From positions 12,557,307 to 12,621,306 of the forward strand of contig OV050032.1 in the NCBI GenBank assembly GCA_920105625.2: DNA of 64,000 nucleotides, given 5' to 3'. The position numbers and the translations under genes are program-made. Origin of the DNA: Clusia tigrina (taxonomy: Eukaryota; Arthropoda; Insecta; Diptera; Clusiidae). Shown here piece after piece: positions 13,505 to 23,301 of the stretch (the first letter of the stretch is position 1; every line of letters begins with the position of its first letter). Under the pieces are notes generated by a model, which made no database searches, was not told the origin of the DNA, and saw only the letters and a list, made by a program, of their open reading frames with translations.

Positions 13505-13916
13505 CTGTGAGTATCCAAAGCATATTAATTAAATATAAAACAAGATTTGCCCGCCTGCCCCATGTTGTTGTTGTACATTTATATTTTTAGTTGCTTCTTT
13601 GTTGTTGTTGTTGTTGTTGTTGCCGCTGTATCAATTTTGAATTTGTTTGCTCTTTTTTGTATTTCTGTCTCAATATTAAACTTTGCCAAACTGACAAGAA
13701 ACACAAGAAAAGAAACAAAAAGAAGTCAGCGAAGGTTAAAAAATAAATTCGCACATTTCGTTGGAGCCGCTCTTGACGGGTATTGATTCGGGGTTTTTTG
13801 CTGTGGTCTGTTGGCTGCTTCGCATTTTCCATTTACTGGCAGCGAAATGCATTGCAACTGAGTGACACAATTGTTTGGGGGCTTAAGGTAATAACTTTAT
13901 CTTAGCTTCATTCCGC

Positions 13917-13944
13917 CACTGTTGACAGTCGATTGTCAACAGTG
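13917..13944. repeat. Perfect short inverted repeat
   Basis: CACTGTTGACA and TGTCAACAGTG are perfect 11-base arms around a 6-base centre GTCGAT. It could be a palindromic protein-binding site or a short foldback; the function is unknown. Confidence 0.8.
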
Positions 13945-14183
13945 ATTGCATTTGAGAAAACCCCAAACATAATCGCAGACTTTATGAATTATTCAGTTGC
14001 TCATCTGTCACTTGTATAACGCCTTATAAAACACCAACATCATTTTGGTGGTTCATACCCTTAACTTCAGAATACAATGTTGGCGTCTGGCAACGAATTA
14101 TGCTCGGGCCACGTCAAACACATCAACAGAAGGTGGGAAGTGGGAAAGGCAGACTTTGAGATTTATGCGACTTGCATATACTT

Positions 14184-14815
14184 GGAGAGCTGCGGATGCA
14201 TAGTTTCGAATAAAAGTCCATCTCCTAGCGAGGGTGATTTTGGGAGAGCTGCGTGTGCATAGTTTCGAATAAAAGTCCATCTCCTAGCGAGGATGATTCT
14301 GGGAGAGCTGCGGATTCATAGATTGAAATAAAAGTGCATTTTCTAGCGAGGGTGATTTTGGGAGAGCTGCGTGTACATAATTTAAACTAAAAGTCCATCT
14401 CCTAGCGAGGATGATTCTGGGAGAGCTGCGGATTCATAGATTGAAATAAAAGTGCATCTTCTAGCGAGGGTGATTTGGGAGAGCTGCGGATGCATAGTTT
14501 CGAATAAAAGTGCATCTTCTAGCGAGGGTGATTTTGGGAGAGCTGCGTGTGCATAATTTAAACTAAAAGTCCATCCCCTAGCGTGGATGATTCTGGGAGA
14601 GCTGCGGATTCATAGATTGAAATAAAAGTCCATCTCCTAGCGAGGGTGATTTTGGGAGAGCTGCGGATGCATAGTTTCGAATAAAAGTCCATCTCCTAGC
14701 GAGGATGATTCTGGGAGAGCTGCGGATGCATAGTTTCGAATAAAAGTCCATCTCCTAGCGAGGGTGATTCTGGGAGAGCTGCGGATGCATAGTTTCGAAT
14801 AAAAGTCCATCTCTA
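14184..14815 (+). repeat. 60-bp tandem array, about 11 copies
   Basis: Each unit of about 60 bases contains GGGAGAGCTGCGGATGCATA, then GTTTCGAATAAAAGTCCATC and TCCTAGCGAGG(G/A)TGATT. Two unit types alternate in the middle of the array (GATTCATAGATTGAAATAAAAGTG versus GTGCATAATTTAAACTAAAAG), showing higher-order structure. The last three units are nearly identical. Confidence 0.95.
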
Positions 14816-15709
14816 AATCCATTGTTCGTTGTAATATGTGCCTATGCCACAAACTAAAGAATAATGGGAATATATGAGTGCAAAGCCTACACAAAACTCA
14901 AAGCTCCGCCTATAGAATAGTTTCTTCTAAATCTTAGGATACTCGTATGTTGGCAAATAGGACTCGATAGGTATGCACCCAAGAATCACCTCACACTACT
15001 TTTTTCCTTTACTACCACTGCCATTGGGGAAAGTGAGCGAGATAACTCGAATCTCACAAATGCTCAGTGCTCTGAGAAACTGGGGCTTTCGAATACCTCG
15101 AACGCGATATGATTCGTGATTTATTTTGACTCTGTTTACAAAGTTTGTATCGTTCATCGACGGGGCTACAGCACATCCAATTAGTCACAAACCTCAGAGA
15201 TTGTAGTTGCGATTTGACACCATTCACCTTACACTTGTGGGGCTATAGTAAATCATCTGACCATGTTGAAAAACCTAGAATGAGTGAAGAGCTCTAGAAG
15301 AATGTCTTACAAGTAACTGATGGAATTCCGCCCGAGTTGGGCGGAAAAGTTGCATAGAACTCCACTTCCCGTAGGCGCATCAGAGAAGGAACAAAGCTCT
15401 CAGTAACTTTGGGGAGAGGATAAATTGGTGGTGAAAAAAGTATTTATTATTAGTTATATTTGTTATTATTTAAGTATGAATGATTTGTTGTGTCTCTCAG
15501 CAGCTGAAATATGGCAGAGGTGCTAAAAAGGCATCTGCGTCTTCCGCTATTTGAAGCAACTACTAAACAACTCATTGGAGCATAGAGCAGTGTACTGGCA
15601 TGTCTGCTCAATGATGCCACGTCCTCGATAGGAGATGCTTTGCCAGGCTAACGAGTAAACGATAAAATGGTGTCCACCTTCGTTAAAGGTTTTGTGGGAT
15701 GTTGTAATC
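14816..15709. other. Gene-free spacer
   Basis: Unique-looking sequence with no supported gene, promoter or repeat that I could recognise. Confidence 0.5.
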
Positions 15710-16113
15710 AGAGAACACAGAGGAAGAAAAGTCTTTTTCGCTGCCAGCGTCCGTAGCGGATACATCACGATTTTCAGTGGATTCACCACGATTTTGAGTG
15801 GATTCACCACGATTTTCAGTGGATTCATGTACCAGAGAACACAGAGAAAGGAAAGTCTTTTTCGCTGCCAGCGTCCGTAGCGGACACACCACGATTTTGA
15901 GTAGATTCACCACGATTTTCAGTGGATTCATGTACCAGAGAACACAGAGAATAGAAACTATTTTTGTCCGTAGGGGACACACCACGGTTTTAAGTGGATT
16001 CACCACGATTCTGAGTGGATTAACCACGATTTTCAGTGGATTCACGTACAACGTCCGTCTGCTTTTCGCTGCTTTGCCGTTTGACGTTTAAGTTTATTTT
16101 CTCTGTGTTCTCT
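15710..16113 (+). repeat. Compound 21-bp / ~110-bp array flanked by inverted ends
   Basis: A 21-base unit of the form GATTTTCAGTGGATTCACCAC is nested in a larger unit that begins AGAGAACACAGAG and includes CTTTTTCGCTGCCAGCGTCC. The larger unit starts at about 15710, 15835 and 15934. The array ends with an inverted copy of the unit head (CTCTGTGTTCTCT at 16101-16113), so it is bounded by inverted repeats like a foldback element. Confidence 0.85.
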
Positions 16114-16290
16114 GGTAATATTCTTCCTCATTCTACCATCTCTCATTTGTGGAGTACTAGTGGACACATCTGCGAACTGCTGTTTTAATGTCACATATTT
16201 GAAAGATGACCACAAATGATCTGCTTCAGTGACCCAAGCTTATTTGAAGCATTAAAAATAAAGAAGAAAACTAATGATTAGCCCAATGCT

Positions 16291-16330
16291 TCGCTGATGA
16301 ATTCCCAAGTGCCTGGGAATTCATCAGCGA
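16291..16330. repeat. Perfect 17-bp hairpin
   Basis: TCGCTGATGAATTCCCA and TGGGAATTCATCAGCGA are exact inverted copies around the 6-base loop AGTGCC. Such a perfect stem is unlikely by chance in this window. The function is unknown; a small foldback remnant is the simplest reading. Confidence 0.9.
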
Positions 16331-18699
16331 ATTGCCGAATGTGCACTTAGTCCACAGCTCAATTTCTGCATCTCTCCACTCGCACTTCGTACTAGGATGC
16401 CCTCGGCCTAATTTAGTCCCACTACTGAGAAACTATTTCACGATAATTCTAGATTGTTCGAGGCTTATGTCAGCACAAGTGCCAGTTCTCGGTGCCCGTT
16501 TGTCGCTATTCGTACTCGTGCATAGCCACGCCACATTTCCGCAGCGAAAAATTCCACAGAATTCGACTCAAATCTTTGATCGCACATTTTCCACCTCTTT
16601 TTGCATTTATTTTTAGCATTGAAATCTATTTTAAAACTGGAAATTGTGAAGCTGCCATACGCATGTGCGCATGCGCGCAGGCACTTTCAATTTTTATAGC
16701 CCCACAACACTTTCGTTCCGTGTAGCTTGGTCGACGCACACACGGCACATCCCTACATACGCAAGCGAAATTGAAATGTTTCTTTATGTCATCACGATTT
16801 ACGTAACAGTCTGCCAGACCTGCATGTATCAAAATACAAAATTCAAAATTCGGCTGTTTTCGGAGTTTTTTTGTTTAGTTGCGGCGATTCTAAGATGCCC
16901 ACTGGCGTGTCGTTTGGGTACGCCTTTGAAACGAGTCGTGCGAGTTTTCAAAGTTCGCCTATTCAAAATTATGGAAATCGCGGAGCCAGCGCTTCTCTTT
17001 CAACCCATAAACTAACAACGTTAATGTTTATGTGCGGCCCGACTGACGTTTATGCTAACATAGGAGATTCATTGTTTAGAATTCTAGAACTTACGAATTA
17101 CGAATGTTATTCATACCGCGCTTAGCTGGTGAACTCGACTAAGTATTCACGGAACTGGTCTGCGGGGATTATTTAAATAATAAATTAGTATCTCGTCGAG
17201 ATTTATACATTTTTTAATACCAAAATAGACACAATTAAAAATAAAAACGAAATCAACAAAAAAAGGCAACAATGTTTGCTTTGTTTTTGTTGCTCCTCTT
17301 TATTTGTGTTTATTCCACATTTATTGACTTCCACTCTTACCACATTTGCTGTTGAATGGTTCGCTTTAAATGTCGTGAGTACTTTTAGTGGAGCAGCAAC
17401 TACTCGTAAATGATCTTCACGGGATCTCCAGTGGTCTGCGTTGAACCCGATTCAAGGACTGTCATCACCAATTTGAACAATCCTTAAGTAGTACTCATCT
17501 CACTCACCCAAAATTTGCGAATGGCGCGAATCCCGATTGCAGCGGGCCTAAAGGTGATCCTCTTAGCTTGATGCTTCGGTGACCTTCTTACGTTCAACTG
17601 CTATAATTGGAGCCGGGGTTAATGTCATATATTATCCTACAGTCCATGTAACTCATTGACATACCACTCTCTCCACTTCAGGTGGCCTCTCACAGAATAA
17701 GTGTCTCTTCGTAGAAACGACTTCAGAATCGCTTGACTGGATTCAATTGACCTGGTTTAAAACCCACACTAGTGCGAGCCTTGTGATAGTTTATACGGAA
17801 TTTGCACTCTTTGTGTACTTCTTTTGAGTTCACTTTCGAACCGGTCGAGTCCTACGCTTATTTGCTTTGTTAGTCCTCGCGGAACTCCACAATTTTCGTG
17901 TCGAGTTCTTGTCCATACGAAACGAAAAACTATTCCAGTTTCTGAGATGGTCAATATAACAATTTCCAATTATCGTTGTGGCAGTTGCCAGATACATATA
18001 TCGTCAATATAACAATTTCCAATTATCTTTGTAGCAGTGAAACTTCTTGGTGAGGTCTTTAGTTTTGTTTTCATGGATTTGTAGTTTAACTTATTTTGAT
18101 GCTGCATTCTAAGGTGTGGCATGCTACATTAGCATCTGGTCCAGATCGTGCCTAACACTTATTTTTATATATCACACTGGTACATCGATGGTCATATTTC
18201 TTTGTAATCCAGAGGTGCTAATCCGTCCTTGTGCTATATGCGTCTAATGCAGTTTTGAGCTGTTTCCGTCATACAAGGAACTACAACGAATTCCCAAAAA
18301 AACAAAAGACACGCCGACATCCTGCATCTGGGATGGTTGTTGTGACTGTGATAGTTCTTTCTGTTAATTAGTTTGAGAACTTTTCCACTTTGGATACCTT
18401 GGAGATTGTGACCCTGAGGTTGAAACCTTCGTGAGTAGAGGATGCAGTTAGATAGATAGCAGTGGGCCGAAGAACCGCCGGCAAATAATGCCCTTAGTAC
18501 TGTAACCCTGACGGTGTGGAAAACAAGAGATAAGGGGGGATATAAAGGAGAGTTGTGGAAGAGCAATTTTTGAGTGTGGCGGATGGAATGACAAGGGTCC
18601 CACATTTCAGCCCTGTTCAAGCATGCAAGATCGCTCGCATGGCCTCCCTGCATCTGTATAGATAACCATGGCACCAATAAGGTGAATACACATTCGTAC
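16331..18699. other. Gene-free spacer
   Basis: No supported gene. A sequence containing CAATATAACAATTTCCAATT is directly duplicated at about 17952 and 18006. ORFs up to 147 codons (18234-18677, minus) have no recognisable domain. Confidence 0.45.
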
Positions 18700-19105
18700 T
18701 GAGATAGCGGCTATGAGTGGGGACCCTTTTTGCATTGACACTTCTACACCCAACACAAACTTCGCGGCCAACCCACAAGGGGAGCCAAAAAACAATAAGC
18801 TTAATCAGGCAAAAAACAGCCCTAAGCTCACCACTCACTTCGTCTTGGACTTTCGTCGCCAGACCAAGGATGCCTTGGGGTGTTACAGCCAAAAGGCCAG
18901 CCCCGTTCCCAGCCAAAAACGCATCCTCCCAGGGTCGCAAAAACCCTGCTTCGGGCCATCCCGGCTCCAGGGCAGCTTAACCGGGTGCTAGGACCGTCCC
19001 TTCGCTCGCTCCTCGGGCTGGTACAGGGAGAGCTCCGGCAACTAAGCCCACCTCCTCCAGCACGGGCTCCAGCACCGACCTCACTTCAGGACCTACTAGT
19101 GTGAA
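18700..19105 (+). other. GC-rich, Ser/Pro/Thr-coding remnant, possibly LINE ORF1
   Basis: This patch is clearly GC-richer than its AT-rich surroundings. Parts of each frame read as Ser/Thr/Pro/Ala-rich peptide (for example TSSSTGSSTDLTSGPTS near the end) broken by stops. Such low-complexity, basic and hydroxyl-rich sequence is seen in ORF1 of fly non-LTR retrotransposons. The link is only compositional, so the call is weak. Confidence 0.3.
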
Positions 19106-19713
19106 GGTGTGAGAAGAACGATGAAATATAAGAACTGAACAGCACTGATTTCTTAATAATAAGGCGCTGCCTTACAAAATGTAAAGCTTTCCGTTAGCAC
19201 ACTTTGGCGAAAGAGGAACGTATCACGAATGCACTTATTTTCAGTTTGGTGCGGTGGCTTCGTTCTGGATCACTCCACTTACTCATACGCATTATGCGTC
19301 CACAGAATTCAACACTTGAATGACGAGATGGATTCAGTAGTTTGGATTTAGTTTTAAAGAGATTTCTTTAATGTGCTTTAAGATGGTTTCAGAGAAGTGG
19401 AGGGCCATTTAACGGTAGCAAAATCGCTTGAGACATACGAATAAACAAACATATGTCCAACTTATCCCTATATACAACTGACAATGTCCTGCGGTTTCAA
19501 GCAAGTAAATCCGTAAGGTGAGTCACCACTTCTTCGCGATGTTATCACATACTTTTTTATTGTCCTTTTCGTTCATTTTGTGACTAGTTCCCATTTTCCC
19601 TTGCATTAAAGGAATATCATTGGAGAATTCATTGAAAACAATATGGATTTTTTTACATTTTTAAGTTGTTTTTAATGATAATACAACAGTACTTCAGGAC
19701 AGTACAGGATGCC
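19106..19713. other. Spacer downstream of the 20.1 kb gene
   Basis: AT-rich; it probably contains the 3' untranslated region of the minus-strand gene that ends at 19714. Nothing else is recognised. Confidence 0.5.
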
Positions 19714-20090
19714 TTAAGATACTATTTTGAAGGTCGGATGATAGCCCGCTTCGTCGGCGGTGAAGACAATTTCGTATTTCTTGCCATCGGGGGCAGTCCA
19801 GGAGGTAGTGCCCTGCACCACAATTGCGGAGTTGTCGTCGAAGGTCTTCAGCTCTCCGGTTTCGCTGCGCGCGATGCCATTGCTGGTCTCGTAGCTGGGG
19901 AAAAGGACACAAATTATGTTACGCTACAAAGATCAAAGGATGCTTACGCAAAGGAGTATTTATCGACACCGTTGTTGTCGCTTTCCAAATGTAGTGTCTC
20001 GGCTTTTGTGTCGTCCCCGTCTGGTGCAGGTGCCGATGCGGCCAAGCAGACAACCGCCAAGACACCAGTGATCAGGATATGGAATTTCAT
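19714..20090 (-). CDS. Divergent RR-1 cuticle protein, lacks AHLP end
   Basis: A secreted cuticle-type protein of 107 residues. The coding sequence is complement(join(19714..19894,19948..20090)). Exon 1 gives a signal peptide (MKFHILITGVLAVVCLAASA) and an acidic stretch ending LESDNNGVDKYSFA. The intron is only 53 bp, phase 2, at the cluster's usual position. Exon 2 starts YETSNGIARSETGELKTF, with Asn where all others have Asp or Thr-Asp. It continues through TTSWTAPDGKKYEIVFTADEAGYHP and stops in TFKIVS. The universal G(A/T/E)H(L/I)P terminus is replaced, so it is the most diverged paralog here. The NNGVDKY linker links it to the genes at 23.2 and 29.7 kb. Chitin binding is likely but less certain than for its neighbours. 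Confidence 0.9.
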
Positions 20091-20214
20091 AGTGAATATA
20101 CTCGTAAGTAGTGGTTGAAGGGCGTCAAGATTATTTGCGGGTGTTGTAATTCCTGTAATTGTATTCTGCGAAATCGCCACACTTGACTGACTGTGGAAGT
20201 GGCCGCAGCGATGC

Positions 20215-20222
20215 CTTTTATA
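20215..20222 (-). promoter_or_regulatory. TATA box of the 20.1 kb gene
   Basis: TATAAAAG on the minus strand. An initiator-like TCAGTC follows at 20185-20190, putting the predicted start A at 20188, 34 bases from the first T of the TATA box. This is a canonical fly core promoter. Confidence 0.8.
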
Positions 20223-21108
20223 CCGAAATCCAAACTTTATTTGGATGAGCTCGTAAAGTTCTGTGATATTGAAATATTGTGGCAATGTGACACTTTCAAA
20301 AAATGTCCTCATCAACAAAAAATGCAACGCATCATCCGAACACTTTTTAATTACACATTAACACAATTTGCGTGTGCCTTTATTGTTGTTGTTGCTGTTT
20401 TTTTTTGTTCGTTTTTTTTTGTCAATCTGCCTTTTGTTTTTAATTTTTATTTTATATATTTTATATATATATTTATTGATGGTTTTTATTATTTATTTAT
20501 TTGCCGGTTATTGCCGTGGCCTCTTCAACATTCCTCACTTTCGTGCTAAAATGCAATAAAAATGTTTTTGTTTATTTATTTAATATTAATTAGATTCTCA
20601 ATGCAAGAGCGTCGGACGCATAATATCATAAAAAGTACAGCTACTCCAACAAAAACAACAACAACACCAACAGCAGCAGCAGCATCATCAGTGGAAGAAC
20701 CAACCGACAATAACCACAAAAAATCAAGTTCATTTATTAAGGTTTTGTTTCTGAATGTCACAATTTTTGGTACGTGAGTTCATGCCAAATTAATTATGAT
20801 CATCAGTGCAACGTTTCGTGGCACTGGGAGTGCCGCCTGGGTCTGTGTACTTGTTCGGTCGGAGAGCTGCCGACCGACCTGGAATTGATGTTAGAAGCTG
20901 AGTCAATTACCGTTCACAACTGCTCTTAGAAGAAGACCATGAAAATAGTTTTGGGCAACAAGGTTCCGAAGAGCACTGCCAGTTACCCAACGCCATGACT
21001 ACGCGTACTCACTTGACAGCGAAATGATATAAAATCACATTCACATGTTTTTGTGCCTCTCTGGTTTTGATAGATTAGAAATATTTAAGCATATTGAGCC
21101 TTTCTCCT

Positions 21109-21183
21109 GTTACTCGTATAATTAGTTGATAGAGCAGTCAACTGTGACGGGAGACTGCTCTACCAACTAATTACACGAGTAAC
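21109..21183 (-). repeat. 31-bp stem hairpin, pre-miRNA-sized
   Basis: The arms 21109-21139 and 21153-21183 are inverted copies with two differences, separated by 13 bases. If transcribed from the minus strand, both differences become G-U wobbles, so the 31-bp stem would be fully paired. The size (75 nt) fits a pre-miRNA or a small foldback element. No flanking evidence distinguishes the two. Confidence 0.7.
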
Positions 21184-21388
21184 ATGATCCAGATTATTTG
21201 CCACATTGGCCCCAAACTGAACAGTTTTCTCCGCCGTGTATTCAGACTCAATTCGGAGGTTAAGGCTAGATACTCTCCAATAATGGGTGCCACGAACACC
21301 TAACCTACCCTAGCCAAGCAGCTGGCACCTTAAACTATCAACATCCTCGGTCGCACGAAAGATGGCTGAGCAGTATCATCTTCAGTTT

Positions 21389-21446
21389 ACTCTACAAGAA
21401 CCAAGGTTGATAGAACTTAATGAATATATTTACTTCTAGAACCATG
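21389..21446 (+). repeat. 58-bp direct repeat, copy 1
   Basis: The segment beginning ACTCTACAAGAACCAAGG and ending TTCTAGAACCATG recurs at 21791-21848 with a few substitutions. Further short duplications follow the second copy (21850-21945, ATTCAATTTAAGATCAAGTT twice). Confidence 0.8.
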
Positions 21447-21790
21447 ATATGGGCATTCAGTCATAGTTGCATTCCAGGTAAAATCAGGCCAGATGATGTG
21501 GCCAGACCAGACACAATGAAACCATATGTACCCAATTTACCATCATGAGATTTGCATTGAACATTTGCAATTTGAAGATAAGAAGATTATTACTAAGAAT
21601 CCGTTCCGAACTCAGCACCACAGGTCTAGTCGAGTTTGGTTTAGACTGGACTAGAGCAGTACTAGCAATCTAGGTGTGTATTGGTGGTGGCAGCTACATC
21701 CAGCTGTATACCGTACCTAAGACCATGCCTTCTTTTAAATAAAATTCTTACAAATACAACGAAAGATGCTTATTCTGTGTCTACTCGCAA

Positions 21791-21848
21791 ACTCTACAAG
21801 AACGAAGGTTGATAGAACTTCAGCAATATATTTACTTCTAGAACCATG
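21791..21848 (+). repeat. 58-bp direct repeat, copy 2
   Basis: Second copy of the segment at 21389-21446, followed by the duplicated ATTCAATTTAAGATCAAGTT block. Confidence 0.8.
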
Positions 21849-22587
21849 TATTCAATTTAAGATCAAGTTGAATGTCTCCAGTTTGTATCCAATATGTATC
21901 TCCAGTTGTATGTATTCAATTTAAGATCAAGTTGTATGTCTCCAGTGGTGATGCAGTGGAGTGACTTACGAATGGTTTTCCTATATGTTATTATATATTC
22001 TACAATGAGCGAAGAAGCAAGAAATGGGAGCATAAAGAATGCCGAAGGTGCCTTCACTGAAGTACTGACTTCTGCAATTTTTTAGCCCTATCCTACTGTT
22101 TTCTTGTTCCAATTGGGTTTACTTTATAACTCGTCATAGTCGGAAGCACCTTCCTACAAATAGAAAAATCAGGCGAAGAACGGAAAATTTCAAAATATCT
22201 CCAATTGGCAGAGATGATACAAATACACCCATTGATATCGATTGAAATGCGATCATAAGAAACCCTTGAACGGACAAATTCCTATGTCACAATACTCCTA
22301 TGTCTGGTCAAGTTCCCGGTTTCATTGTCTCGTAGGAATCAGGGGTGTGTGAAGCCACATGCCTCATAGACAATCGCAAACTTTTAGTTCATCCTGCAAG
22401 GACACATTAAAGACTTCGGTGCATCACCAAAAAAAAAATAAAAAAATACCGCAATTGAAGTTATATTCTTAATATTATTTATTTATTTGTTTATTATTTT
22501 TTACTGTTATTTTAAATCTAAAAAACAAACAAAACAAAAAAGCCAAAAACAAACAAAAAAATCGCCCAGTGAGCTTTGAACAGTTGT

Positions 22588-23196
22588 TCAATTGTGGGGC
22601 AAATGCTCGCCCTGCGGCTGGAATCCATTCTCGTCCGCAATGTAGTTCAGCGTGTAAGTTTGTCCGTCGGGCGCCACCCAACTAACGGAGCCGCGCACCT
22701 GCAACGCCTGCTGATCCGTGCCAATGTCCTTCAGGTGGGCTTCCTCCTGACGCTTCACACCGTCACTCGTTTCGTACCTGCGTGAATCATAGAAGCAGCA
22801 ATTAACATTTTTCTCACTTTGCGTAATAATTTCAAAGCACAATTTCAATTTAGAGCCACTCAAGCGTCAGAACTGCCCACTCGACTCGTTCGTTCGCTGT
22901 TCATCACTGTGACTGGCCCCGTTTGACAATTTGTTGATTTAAACTTCAATATTTTGCCATTTCACTCCGTCCACTGACTTTCATGATCTCTATTCTTCGT
23001 TGTCCTTGCCTGGACTTTCAACACTAACTAACACGCGCCACTCTTACCCGAAATTATATCCATCCACGCCGATGTTATCGTTATCGTAGCGTAAAATTTG
23101 CGCGTTGCTGGAATCGTCCAGAGGCGCACCGTAGCCGATCGACGCAACACCAACCACCACAGCGACGGCGACGACGAAAGTGTGATGCGAGTACAT
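22588..23196 (-). CDS. RR-1 cuticle protein, NIGVDGYNF subgroup
   Basis: A secreted chitin-binding cuticle protein of 112 residues, complement(join(22588..22777,23048..23196)). Exon 1 encodes a long hydrophobic signal peptide (MYSHHTFVVAVAVVVGVASI, ending GYGAP) and a linker DDSSNAQILRYDNDNIGVDGYNFG. The 270-bp intron is phase 2 (GTAAGAG..CACGCAG). Exon 2 gives YETSDGVKRQEEAHLKDIG, then VSWVAPDGQTYTLNY, ADENGF and GEHLPHN. The linker and W-x-PDG signature are shared with the gene at 29.7 kb. In Drosophila this type occurs in the Cpr65A/Acp65A part of the cluster; exact orthology is not claimed. Several AATAAA signals lie downstream on the minus strand (22479-22497). Confidence 0.94.
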
Positions 23197-23293
23197 TTTG
23201 GATGCTGCACGAGTTCGGTGCGAATTTGGTGGTGGGCAATGTTGTCGCAATTACGTCCTAACCACATCTGAAGCATCCTCTAATGAATTTGGC

Positions 23294-23301
23294 TATTTAT
23301 G
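23294..23301 (-). promoter_or_regulatory. Weak TATA-like box of the 23.2 kb gene
   Basis: CATAAATA on the minus strand, about 100 bases upstream of the ATG at 23196. It departs from TATA at the first base, so the call is tentative. Confidence 0.35.

Larger units (their letters stand above)
12250..14183. other. Gene-free spacer with microsatellites
   Basis: The spacer holds AT-rich sequence with CAA/TTG runs (13268-13297, 13600-13621), a GATA-free CATA run near 13016-13036, a TG run at 13474-13503 and a perfect small palindrome at 13917-13944. ORFs of about 70-110 codons are simple-sequence products (poly-Cys or poly-Val). Confidence 0.5.
20223..22587. other. Gene-free spacer
   Basis: T-rich and AT-rich stretches at 20400-20500, a CAA/CAG run near 20650-20690, a direct repeat (21389/21791), and a 31-bp hairpin (21109-21183). 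No supported gene. Confidence 0.5.

Noticed and set aside
18234..18940. Overlapping minus-strand ORFs of 107-147 codons
   Set aside because: No recognisable domain; the region looks like decayed repeat sequence.
20091..20327. Upstream in-frame extension of the 20.1 kb gene
   Set aside because: It crosses the TATA box and initiator, and the MKF signal start downstream fits the family.
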